DNA from: Minisyncoccota bacterium
GTDB taxonomy: Bacteria > Patescibacteriota > Minisyncoccia > UBA6257 > GWB1-50-10
DNA length: 45,595 bases
Direction of reading: 5' to 3'
NCBI GenBank assembly: GCA_020059915.1
Contig: JAGVBB010000005.1
Span: forward strand, 1 to 45,595
The translations under genes and the position numbers were made by a program. The number at the start of each line of letters is the position of its first letter. The stretch's first letter is position 1. This document shows, in pieces, positions 6,912-13,403 of the stretch. The notes below the pieces were generated by a model. It did not search any database. It was not told where the DNA came from and saw only the letters and a list, made by a program, of their open reading frames with translations.

Positions 6912-8135
6912 ATGGATATTATGAAAGGTGTAACAAATGTTTCAACTGACAAGGTGGCAATTCAAGAGTTGCTTACCCGTTCTGTGGATTCGATATATCC
7001 AACAAAAGAAGCACTTGAGAAGGTATTGTATTCAGGAAAAAAGATCCGATTATATTTAGGAATTGATCCAACAAGCCCGCACCTACATTTGGGGCACGCG
7101 GAGAATTTAATTATGCTTCGCAGATTTCAGGACTTAGGGCATGAGGTGTTTGTGCTTTTTGGTGATTTTACTGGGAGAATTGGAGATCCTACCGATAAAC
7201 TTGCTGCGCGCGTATCACTTACTACCGCACAGGTAAAAGAAAATTTAAAAACATTTAAAACTCAAGCGTCAAAGGTGCTACGATTTTCTGGTGTAAATGC
7301 TGCACAGGTGAAATTTAATGCAAAGTGGTTGTCAAAATTAACATTTGAAGAAGTTATAGAATTTTCATCGCATTTCACTGTTCAACAAATGATTGAGCGA
7401 AGCATGTTTCAAGAACGGCTACAAGCGGGAAAACCAATTCATTTACACGAATTTTTTTATCCGTTAATGCAGGGATATGATTCATATGCAATGGATGTTG
7501 ATTTGGAGATTGGTGGGACCGACCAAACATTTAACATGCTCGTTGGGCGTGACGTACAGAGAATCTATCGAAATAAAGAAAAATTTGTTATCACCAATCG
7601 TCTACTTGAAGATCCTGCAACAGGGAAGAAGATGAGCAAGACCGAAGGAACGCTTATCAATCTTGATGATGTGCCATCGGCGATGTTTGGAAAAATGATG
7701 GCGGCACCCGACGAACTCATTGTTCCGATTGCAGAACTTGCAACACTTATTCCACAAAAAAATGTTGAAGAGATAAAAATTGCACTAAAGAAAGGGGTGA
7801 ATCCCCGGGATATAAAATTATATGTAGCTGAAGAACTAGTAAAGTTGTATCACTCAACAAAAGAAGCAAAAGAAGCGCGGGAAGAATTTATTCGGGTATT
7901 TTCAAAAAAGGAACGTCCTGAGGATGCTCCGAAGTTAAAGATTTCAAAACCACTTTCTCTTATCGATTTGCTTTTATCTGCTGGGATTGAAAGCAAAAGT
8001 GAGGCACGACGACTTATTGTGCAGGGAGCAGTTAAAATTAACGATGAACAGAAGAAAGACGAAAAAGAGATAATGAAGTTAAAAAAGGGGGACATCATCC
8101 GTATTGGGAAACATCGGTTTTTTGAGATAGTTTAG
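6912..8135 (+). CDS. tyrS: Tyrosyl-tRNA synthetase
   Basis: This class I synthetase charges tRNA-Tyr. At 407 residues it is a full bacterial length. The HIGH-type motif is HLGH (about 59-62) in IDPTSPHLHLGH. The Tyr-binding region carries GGTDQTFNM. The KMSKS-type loop is KKMSKTEG (about 238-245). A C-terminal S4 domain (about 345-405, SLIDLLLSAGIESKSEARRL) binds the tRNA. I keep ATG 6912; an ATG three codons later (6921) is also possible because no clear -10 or Shine-Dalgarno decides the start. Confidence 0.95.
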   Translation: MDIMKGVTNVSTDKVAIQELLTRSVDSIYPTKEALEKVLYSGKKIRLYLGIDPTSPHLHLGHAENLIMLRRFQDLGHEVFVLFGDFTGRIGDPTDKLAARVSLTTAQVKENLKTFKTQASKVLRFSGVNAAQVKFNAKWLSKLTFEEVIEFSSHFTVQQMIERSMFQERLQAGKPIHLHEFFYPLMQGYDSYAMDVDLEIGGTDQTFNMLVGRDVQRIYRNKEKFVITNRLLEDPATGKKMSKTEGTLINLDDVPSAMFGKMMAAPDELIVPIAELATLIPQKNVEEIKIALKKGVNPRDIKLYVAEELVKLYHSTKEAKEAREEFIRVFSKKERPEDAPKLKISKPLSLIDLLLSAGIESKSEARRLIVQGAVKINDEQKKDEKEIMKLKKGDIIRIGKHRFFEIV

Positions 8136-8146
8136 TTCTTATCTGC

Positions 8147-8152
8147 TATAAT
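8147..8152 (+). promoter_or_regulatory. -10 box of the 154-residue anchored protein gene
   Basis: TATAAT followed by six bases and ATG 8159. A leaderless start is predicted. Confidence 0.7.
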
Positions 8153-8158
8153 TCAAAT

Positions 8159-8623
8159 ATGGAGAAAAAAATTCTCATAACAATTATTTTGACGCTTGTC
8201 GTTGGATTGGTGTTGGGGGCGGTTGGCGGATATTATTATGGCAGTTCAGCAGGAACAAAAAATTTGCGTGATGTAGTGGGGTTGGTATTCCCCGAGCCAC
8301 CACAGGAGATTTTTGCAGTATCAGGTTTGGTGAAAGAAGCTGCGGGTGCTCGCTTGGTTATTGAGACGGCGGACTTTAATGATTATCTTCCACACACCGA
8401 TGGGACTCCGGCAAAGAAGATTGATAGGGAAGTGTTTTTGAGTGGTGCAACAAAAATGACACTTTTGTATCCAGCGTCTATTGATGAAAAAGGAAATATG
8501 AAACAGGAAACTATTTCGGAGAATGATATAAAGGTGGGTATGATGGTAACGGTAAAAAGCGCAACAAATCTTCGGGATGCAAAGACAATAGAGGCAACGG
8601 AATTGGAGGCAATTCAATATTAA
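8159..8623 (+). CDS. Hypothetical membrane-anchored protein
   Basis: A 154-residue protein with a single N-terminal hydrophobic helix (about 5-27, ending GGYYYGSSAG) that is an anchor or uncleaved signal, followed by a soluble beta-rich domain (about 48-150). The segment FAVSGLVKEAAGARLVIETA and the later VGMMVTVKSATNLRDAKTIEA resemble the small OB-like or DUF5666-like domains common in secreted proteins, but the match is not strong enough to name. It is monocistronic, with its own TATAAT six bases upstream and a palindromic terminator after the stop. Confidence 0.6.
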   Translation: MEKKILITIILTLVVGLVLGAVGGYYYGSSAGTKNLRDVVGLVFPEPPQEIFAVSGLVKEAAGARLVIETADFNDYLPHTDGTPAKKIDREVFLSGATKMTLLYPASIDEKGNMKQETISENDIKVGMMVTVKSATNLRDAKTIEATELEAIQY

Positions 8624-8640
8624 TATTAAAATGCATACTA

Positions 8641-8669
8641 CCCCGCTAGTCCATGGACTAGCGGGGTTT
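8641..8669 (+). terminator. Palindromic terminator, CCGCTAGTCCATGG family, copy 1
   Basis: A perfect 26-bp palindrome (arms CCCCGCTAGTCCA/TGGACTAGCGGGG) followed by TTT. It is one of four terminators in the window sharing the AGTCYAT core. Confidence 0.7.
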
Positions 8670-8727
8670 AATGTTTGACGATAAATAGGTTTATTATATA
8701 GTTTGAATAGAATCTTAATTCACTAAT

Positions 8728-8778
8728 TTATTCACAATATTTTGGAGGTTGCTATGAAAGGCGACATTCTTTATATTA
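8728..8778 (+). repeat. 51-bp perfect direct repeat spanning a start codon, copy 1
   Basis: These 51 bases are identical to 11108-11158. The repeat covers 26 bases upstream of the ATG, including GGAGG, and the first 25 coding bases (MKGDILYI). Beyond the repeat the two genes diverge quickly. Confidence 0.95.
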
Positions 8779-8903
8779 CCGCTCAACTTTCTGATCCTTA
8801 TGAAGGAATGGATGACGAGCCAGCACGCGATCAAGGTAACCTTGAAGATTCTGGGGACAGTGGTGATTACAATCCCGATACGGAATCGGATGAGGAAGAA
8901 TGA
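8754..8903 (+). CDS. Small acidic protein A (MKGDILYI family)
   Basis: A 49-residue protein missed by ordinary length cut-offs. It starts MKGDILYITAQLSDPY and continues as an acidic, low-complexity tail: 17 Asp/Glu against only two basic residues overall, ending SDEEE. A strong GGAGG lies five bases before the ATG, unlike the mostly leaderless genes around it. It has its own terminator at 8924-8952. A paralogue at 11134-11301 shares the first eight residues and 51 bp of DNA. I recognise no family. A peptide substrate, an acidic antitoxin-like partner or a decoy are all possible; none is supported directly. Confidence 0.65.
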   Translation: MKGDILYITAQLSDPYEGMDDEPARDQGNLEDSGDSGDYNPDTESDEEE

Positions 8904-8923
8904 TCTGGTGACTTTATTATATT

Positions 8924-8952
8924 GGGACTTCAAATGGAGTCCCTGTTTTTTT
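8924..8952 (+). terminator. Terminator of small acidic protein gene A
   Basis: Stem GGGACT/AGTCCC with an eight-base loop, followed by TGTTTTTTTT. Confidence 0.75.
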
Positions 8953-8966
8953 AGTGTTACACTTTT

Positions 8967-9950
8967 ATGGTGAGATTTAATATTGAATTTATTATTGATA
9001 AGGATGTATGTTTTACATATTGGTTACAAGCCATTTTTAAGTGGTCGTGGTTTTTTGGAGAAAAAAAGGCAAAACATTATCGTAGATTTATCAAAAAAAA
9101 TAAACTATCAGAAAAAATAGCTCTTTTTGTTTTTAAAAAAATATTACAAAGACGCAACAATAAATATTTTTGGCTTTGGGATAGATATTCTAATAAAAAG
9201 ATTTCGAATATTTTTGAAAATCTATTGTGGAATCTAATAAAAAAAGTGTTTAAGTATAATTTTGATGTTATTTGGAAAAACGAAGAAGAATCTCTTAAAA
9301 AATGGCAAATTCAATTATTAGAATATGACTTTTCTTTATTTAATGATGCTCTTGAGAGGGTGGCTAATTTCTTATTGGTAAAAGACTTTAATGGTTTTGA
9401 TTTAAAGATTAAATTACTTTTTGGTAGTGAGATTGGGGTAAGTGCGCACGTAAAAAAAGAGTTTCCCAATCTCATCATTCTTTCTGTCCCCAGCTTCAAT
9501 AGAGAAAATTTAAACAGTGTCATAGGAACTATTATTCATGAGTTGATTCACAAATTTGAATATGAATCAGCAATCACAGACAGTTTATTTAAAAAATCAT
9601 ATAAGAACATTATTGAGCCAAATAATATAAATGCTCCCTCTGATTACAAATGGAAATATCTTTTGAAGGAATCAATGCTACGCGCTATTTCTAGTAGTAG
9701 GATGAACACATATATTGGACGGTTACTTACCAATGATAATGAGATAATTCAAAAAGATGTTGTAAAATTTATTTTCACCAAAAAAGAATCTATAAATCCA
9801 GAGTTTCTTATTCGTGTTGTTGCACAGAAAATTGAGCAGCTTACAACAGAGTATCTCAATAAAAATATGGTAATAGATGAAAAATACTGTGATTTTATTT
9901 CCCAAGTGTGGGTAGACCTTTTTTCAGGTGAAGGGAGAGCGCTTGGCTAA
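8967..9950 (+). CDS. Hypothetical protein with a HELIH zincin motif
   Basis: A 327-residue protein I cannot place in a named family. The N-terminal 130 residues are very rich in Lys, Trp and Phe. The centre has IGTIIHELIHKFEYES with HExxH at residues 191-195, the zinc-binding and catalytic signature of zincins. A downstream helix, WKYLLKESMLRAI, offers a Glu that could be the third ligand. There is no signal peptide. It follows small gene A and its terminator. A TACACT at 8958-8963 is only three bases from the ATG (six from a GTG at 8970), so the start is uncertain. Activity as a peptidase is inferred from the motif alone. Confidence 0.6.
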   Translation: MVRFNIEFIIDKDVCFTYWLQAIFKWSWFFGEKKAKHYRRFIKKNKLSEKIALFVFKKILQRRNNKYFWLWDRYSNKKISNIFENLLWNLIKKVFKYNFDVIWKNEEESLKKWQIQLLEYDFSLFNDALERVANFLLVKDFNGFDLKIKLLFGSEIGVSAHVKKEFPNLIILSVPSFNRENLNSVIGTIIHELIHKFEYESAITDSLFKKSYKNIIEPNNINAPSDYKWKYLLKESMLRAISSSRMNTYIGRLLTNDNEIIQKDVVKFIFTKKESINPEFLIRVVAQKIEQLTTEYLNKNMVIDEKYCDFISQVWVDLFSGEGRALG

Positions 9951-9955
9951 AAATA

Positions 9956-9982
9956 AAAACGCCGCCCCATTGGGGCGGTTTA
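9956..9982. terminator. Bidirectional terminator between convergent genes
   Basis: Stem CCGCCCC/GGGGCGG with a three-base loop, flanked by A-rich and T-rich sequence. It lies between the HELIH gene (plus) and the T9SS-domain gene (minus). Confidence 0.75.
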
Positions 9983-9983
9983 A

Positions 9984-10889
9984 TTATTTGACTAGCATCA
10001 TTTTTTTGGTCTGGACAAACTGTCCATTTCCTACATTCAGTTGGTATACATACATTCCAGAAGCGAGATTCAATCCATTAAATTTAACGGTATATTCTCC
10101 AGCAAACCTATCTTCATTCACAAGAGTCTCAACTTCTCTGCCAAGCACATCAAATATTTTCAATGTTATATGGCTAAATGTTGGAACCTGAAATTTGATA
10201 GCCGTTTCTGGATTAAATGGATTCGGATAATTCTGGGATAGAGAGTAGTTTGTCGGAATGGATAGTTCATCTTCCACGCCAACAATTGTGCTGTCTTCAA
10301 AATCATCTATTACATCAAGAACCTCATACATAACATTAGTGAATACAAGATAATCAATTTGGATAACTGTTATTTTGAAGTTTCCACTAATTCGCAAATA
10401 CACACAATCAACAGAATCAATTCCTATATTATTAATTGAAATTGGGTCTGTGGTCCATGTATCTCTATCAATATTCACTATATTTCTGAACTCTGTTTTT
10501 ACTCCGTTATTTTCAAATGCAATATCAAGTAGTGGACTTTCAACACCAAGATTTGGTTTTGAATGAGAGTATTTGAAACTATATCGAAGGATGTCGGATC
10601 TTTTTACTCTTTTTGGGAGCATTTTTTTAAATATTGCATAATATTCGCGGTCATTTGCAACACTTGGATTGTTTCTATCCACCTCGAAAAACTGTGAATA
10701 GGAACCATGATATGGATCAATATTAGTGAACCAGGTTTTTGCGAATGTCACACCAGGGGCATAGCTATCTAGTTTCCATCCATTAACAAGGGTAAGGGTG
10801 TCCAACCCATCTCCAACCTGCGCCTCAACTTTATTCAAACTAAAGAAGAGCGCGAAGATTGTTACAAATAAAAATAATGTACGTTTCAT
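9984..10889 (-). CDS. Secreted protein with T9SS type A C-terminal sorting domain
   Basis: A 301-residue protein. Residues 1-23 are a signal peptide (MKRTLFLFVTIFALFF...VEAQ). The middle (about 25-215) is beta-rich and unassigned. The C-terminal 80 residues are a textbook Por/T9SS sorting domain: NYPNPFNPETAIKFQVP, then ITLKIFDVLGREVETLV, then ASGMYVYQL and a terminal KKMMLVK. This domain directs export through the type IX system of Bacteroidetes, Ignavibacteria and relatives, and no T9SS gene is seen here. The strong AAGGAGG seven bases before the ATG also differs from the leaderless neighbours. Horizontal acquisition is the simplest reading. What a cell without T9SS would do with the domain is unclear. 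Confidence 0.85.
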   Translation of the reverse strand: MKRTLFLFVTIFALFFSLNKVEAQVGDGLDTLTLVNGWKLDSYAPGVTFAKTWFTNIDPYHGSYSQFFEVDRNNPSVANDREYYAIFKKMLPKRVKRSDILRYSFKYSHSKPNLGVESPLLDIAFENNGVKTEFRNIVNIDRDTWTTDPISINNIGIDSVDCVYLRISGNFKITVIQIDYLVFTNVMYEVLDVIDDFEDSTIVGVEDELSIPTNYSLSQNYPNPFNPETAIKFQVPTFSHITLKIFDVLGREVETLVNEDRFAGEYTVKFNGLNLASGMYVYQLNVGNGQFVQTKKMMLVK

Positions 10890-11000
10890 CGCACACCTCC
10901 TTAAATTTATTGAAAGATTGAAAATTGAAGGTCTGCCTGTCGGTAGACAGGATTGAATATTTGTCCAACAATTTTTAATTAACTAGTTAGATTATACCAC
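10890..11000 (-). promoter_or_regulatory. 5' leader of the T9SS-domain gene
   Basis: On the minus strand a GGTATAAT (about 10992-10998) would start a leader of roughly 95 nt. It contains the hairpin CCTGTC-TACC-GACAGG (about 10934-10951) and ends in AAGGAGGTGTGCG before the ATG. A leader this long is exceptional in this window. Confidence 0.45.
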
Positions 11001-11107
11001 TAAACGGATAAAAAATCAATACCTGGATAGACTTTGTCAAGTTTACAGTTCCTGACATACATATAAGAAATTTTATAACATTGAAACAGGATTATTAATT
11101 AACTGAC

Positions 11108-11158
11108 TTATTCACAATATTTTGGAGGTTGCTATGAAAGGCGACATTCTTTATATTA
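11108..11158 (+). repeat. 51-bp perfect direct repeat spanning a start codon, copy 2
   Basis: Identical to 8728-8778. It includes the ribosome-binding site GGAGG and the first eight codons of small acidic gene B. Confidence 0.95.
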
Positions 11159-11301
11159 ATATGCGTTTCTCGGGTCCTGAAGATGAAGATGAGCCAGATT
11201 ATGGCGAACCGGAATCTGGTGTTGATGAAACAACTTCCGATGATTACTCTGAAGATTCAAACGCAGATAGTTCCGAAACGACTTATGGCGAAGAGCCATA
11301 A
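11134..11301 (+). CDS. Small acidic protein B (MKGDILYI family)
   Basis: A 55-residue paralogue of the protein at 8754-8903. It begins MKGDILYINMRFSGPEDEDE and is dominated by Asp/Glu/Ser/Thr (19 acidic, two basic), ending YGEEP. The upstream 26 bases and first 25 coding bases are identical to copy A, while the acidic tails align poorly. GGAGG sits five bases before the ATG. A strong terminator follows. A HELIH zincin-like gene lies next to it, as for copy A, but here in the opposite direction. The function is unknown; the short acidic tail suggests an unstructured protein. Confidence 0.65.
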   Translation: MKGDILYINMRFSGPEDEDEPDYGEPESGVDETTSDDYSEDSNADSSETTYGEEP

Positions 11302-11306
11302 AACGA

Positions 11307-11338
11307 TAATGCCCAAATTAATATTTGGGCATTTTTTT
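11307..11338. terminator. Terminator shared by acidic gene B and the second HELIH gene
   Basis: Stem ATGCCCAAAT/ATTTGGGCAT with loop TAAT, followed by T8. The minus-strand gene stops at 11318, inside the hairpin, so this is a convergent terminator. Confidence 0.8.
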
Positions 11339-11959
11339 TGTGGCATAGGCTTCAAACGTCTTTATTATTTTAAAATAATTATTTTCTGCTTCATTCCATG
11401 CCTGAGTATATTCTTTAGTGCTATGCTTGTCCGATATTTCTTTTGCGCTAGTGATGAGTTGTGGTTGTTTCATTATGTCATTAAAAAAATATTTCATAAT
11501 GGAGAATACAACTATATGCTTCCTAGTGAGTTTTGTTTCTCGTGCATTTTTTTTATTTACGAAACTTTCTGGAAGATTATGAATGTGTATGTAGTAATGA
11601 ATTAATTCATGAATGAGAGTTATCACAAATTTTTCATCAGAAAAACCACTTCTTATAATTATTGGAAATCCGATCTGGCGAGGATTACCACTTACGATAT
11701 GTATATCAATGATTTTGTTTATACATGGGGCGCTGGTTATCTTTTCCATCATGTCAAAGAACGGTTTTTCAAATGGTTTCCATATTTTCCGATATCGCTG
11801 AATATTTTTTACTATTTCTTCTTTTGTTGGTGGTTGCCAAGAGTCCCACCCAAGTTTTTTTCCGAGCGGGCTATACTGGGAATAAAAAGCAAACACGGGG
11901 TCAAGTGTTTCATTGTAGGATATTCTTATCTCGGATGTTTTTTTATCCCGTCTTATCAC
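11318..11959 (-). CDS. Second HELIH zincin-like protein
   Basis: A 213-residue protein starting at a GTG. TATACT (11972-11967) lies seven bases upstream, so a leaderless GTG start is likely. The central FVITLIHELIHYYIHIHN carries HExxH at residues 117-121. A later helix, TRKHIVVFSIMKYFFND, offers a further His near residue 149. The C-terminal third is rich in charged residues, and there is no signal peptide. The motif suggests a small zinc-dependent peptidase, but I recognise no characterised family. Apart from HELIH it shows no obvious similarity to the 327-residue protein at 8967. Confidence 0.6.
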   Translation of the reverse strand: MIRRDKKTSEIRISYNETLDPVFAFYSQYSPLGKKLGWDSWQPPTKEEIVKNIQRYRKIWKPFEKPFFDMMEKITSAPCINKIIDIHIVSGNPRQIGFPIIIRSGFSDEKFVITLIHELIHYYIHIHNLPESFVNKKNARETKLTRKHIVVFSIMKYFFNDIMKQPQLITSAKEISDKHSTKEYTQAWNEAENNYFKIIKTFEAYATKKMPKY

Positions 11960-12072
11960 AATTTAAAGTATATATCTATTACTATTGGTTATCAATAAAT
12001 TTATAGTTGTAGGTTTGTCCAGGGTCTAACCGTTTGCCACCCCAATTAGATAGTTTTTTACATCTCATGGGG

Positions 12073-12098
12073 TATCAAATTGTAAGTGCAATTTGATA
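12073..12098 (+). promoter_or_regulatory. Operator-like inverted repeat at a promoter
   Basis: A perfect 10-bp inverted repeat, TATCAAATTG/CAATTTGATA, separated by six bases. It overlaps the -10 box TATACT at 12097-12102 of the surface-protein gene. A dimeric repressor bound here would block transcription. It could also be chance in AT-rich DNA, but the arms are perfect. Confidence 0.5.
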
Positions 12099-12102
12099 TA
12101 CT
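12097..12102 (+). promoter_or_regulatory. -10 box deciding the start of the surface-protein gene
   Basis: TATACT followed by seven bases and ATG 12110. This favours ATG 12110 over an in-frame GTG at 12086, which lies upstream of the -10 and so outside the transcript. Confidence 0.65.
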
Positions 12103-12109
12103 AATAGTA

Positions 12110-13171
12110 ATGAAACAGAGATATATCTCACTCATGTTATCGGTCGTTACTCTATTTTTGTCGGCTGGTGTTTTGTTTGTGTATGGACAAAATACATATG
12201 TCGGACCCAGCGCACCATTCCCAAGCGGTTTGGTGGACAAACCAGTTGATACAAGTAATGCGGGACAGGAAAAATCTGGAGATCTCAATTTAAAGACTTT
12301 GAGGTTTGGCCTAAATACAGATCCAGCCTCAAGAAATATCACATTGAGTGGAAAAATTGGAAACGCCTCAGATTCCTCATCTCTTTGGTTCTCTAATGGA
12401 GCTCTTGTTGTAGACAGCGCGGGAACAATGGGTGGTTTGGCACTTCCGTTTTCTGGTAGTGATCCAGTTGCCTATCGAGCTGGTTCTATTTATTACAATA
12501 CTGGAGCAAAGAAGGTAAAACTTTACACTCCTGATGGATGGACCGATATTGGAACGGGGAGTGGGGTTGCGACAAGCACATTTGCGCCGACAGTAAAAAT
12601 TAATGGAGGTAGTGGTACTACTGGTTTACTTTTGAATATGACTGGCACCGGAGGAGAAAACTCTCCAATGATTATGTTTTCTGTTTATGGAAATGCACCC
12701 GTAAGCATGTTTTCTGACGAAAAGATTGCAAAATCATTTTTAGAAAATCTTATTCCAAGAGCAAACGCGATGCTTCCTGCGTGTGATACTGATATGGGGT
12801 CATGTGGTGGCGGAGGTGGTGGCGGAGGTGGTGGCGGTTATATAGACCCACTTACCAAGCCGATTTGGTGGATGAGACAGGAAGGGACAAAGTTTGTTAT
12901 AAAAGCATCAAATCCAACATATACTGATGTACGGGAAGCTTTTGAATTAACTAAGGCGGGGACGTTGAGTACAAATGATGTTAATTTAGTAAATCCAAAA
13001 TGGTCTATGACGGGTTCTGAAATTCAATCGACCGGCGGCCAAAGAAGTTATTCTCCTGATGGGCACATGGAAAATTGGGTTACATGCCCAGATGGATATT
13101 TTGTGAGTGCCTTCCGTTTGGGAAAATCTGGGGATTATCTTACTCCTGTAATTAGATGTTCGAAATTATAA
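12110..13171 (+). CDS. Secreted surface protein with Gly10 linker and tail-fibre-like segment
   Basis: A 353-residue protein from ATG 12110. Residues 1-26 are a signal peptide (MKQRYISLMLSVVTLFLSAG...). The segment GSDPVAYRAGSIYYNTGAKKV followed by WTDIGTGSG resembles the short repeat found in phage tail-fibre-like and CPR adhesin-like proteins. After a CDTDMGSCGGGG region comes a run of ten glycines (about 233-242), then a C-terminal domain with WVTCPDGYFVSAFRLG and a last Cys (IRCSKL), so a disulfide is plausible. It probably sits on the cell surface. A terminator follows, then the 1510-residue surface protein gene. Confidence 0.65.
   Translation: MKQRYISLMLSVVTLFLSAGVLFVYGQNTYVGPSAPFPSGLVDKPVDTSNAGQEKSGDLNLKTLRFGLNTDPASRNITLSGKIGNASDSSSLWFSNGALVVDSAGTMGGLALPFSGSDPVAYRAGSIYYNTGAKKVKLYTPDGWTDIGTGSGVATSTFAPTVKINGGSGTTGLLLNMTGTGGENSPMIMFSVYGNAPVSMFSDEKIAKSFLENLIPRANAMLPACDTDMGSCGGGGGGGGGGGYIDPLTKPIWWMRQEGTKFVIKASNPTYTDVREAFELTKAGTLSTNDVNLVNPKWSMTGSEIQSTGGQRSYSPDGHMENWVTCPDGYFVSAFRLGKSGDYLTPVIRCSKL
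12805..12839 (+). repeat. GGTGGCGGA-type tandem repeat coding for polyglycine
   Basis: Near-perfect tandem units of GGTGGCGGAGGT encode ten consecutive glycines. Units are multiples of three, so slippage would change the linker length without shifting frame. Confidence 0.8.
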
Positions 13172-13180
13172 AATATAAAT

Positions 13181-13209
13181 AAAAATCCCACGTTAAGTGG
13201 GATTTTTTA
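13181..13209 (+). terminator. Terminator after the Gly10 surface protein gene
   Basis: Stem ATCCCAC/GTGGGAT with loop GTTAA and a T6 tail. Confidence 0.8.
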
Positions 13210-13219
13210 TTGAGATGTT

Positions 13220-13396
13220 CTATGGCGTTCCACTAGGGTAGAACTTGTAGCTACGTTCATTCGGAATATACATATAGATATGTATATTCCTCATTTCACT
13301 TGCTATAGCATTTTGTTAACACAAAGTTTGTAACTTCGTTTGCTTCGAAAATGAATACACAAAGTGTATTCATTTCCTCGCTACACTTGTTATAAT
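13220..13396 (+). repeat. Dispersed palindromic repeat block, copy 1
   Basis: The first unit (13220-13309) contains TTCATTCGGAATATACATAT/ATGTATATTCC and ends TCATTTCACTTGCTATA. A second palindrome (about 13340-13380, AATGAATACAC/GTGTATTCATT) ends at the TATAAT of the next gene. The block matches 19966-20141 in layout and in the conserved parts. It fills the 232-bp gap between the two surface protein genes. Confidence 0.65.
13391..13396 (+). promoter_or_regulatory. -10 box of the 1510-residue surface protein gene
   Basis: TATAAT followed by seven bases and ATG 13404. The hexamer coincides with the end of a dispersed palindromic repeat. Confidence 0.7.
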
Positions 13397-13403
13397 AAAC
13401 TTA

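Noticed and set aside
9928-10191. 87-codon plus-strand ORF
   Set aside because: Antisense to the T9SS sorting domain, whose protein sequence is unmistakable.
11183-11605. 140-codon plus-strand ORF
   Set aside because: It overlaps acidic gene B in another frame and is antisense to the HELIH gene; no start signal and composition of a shadow frame.
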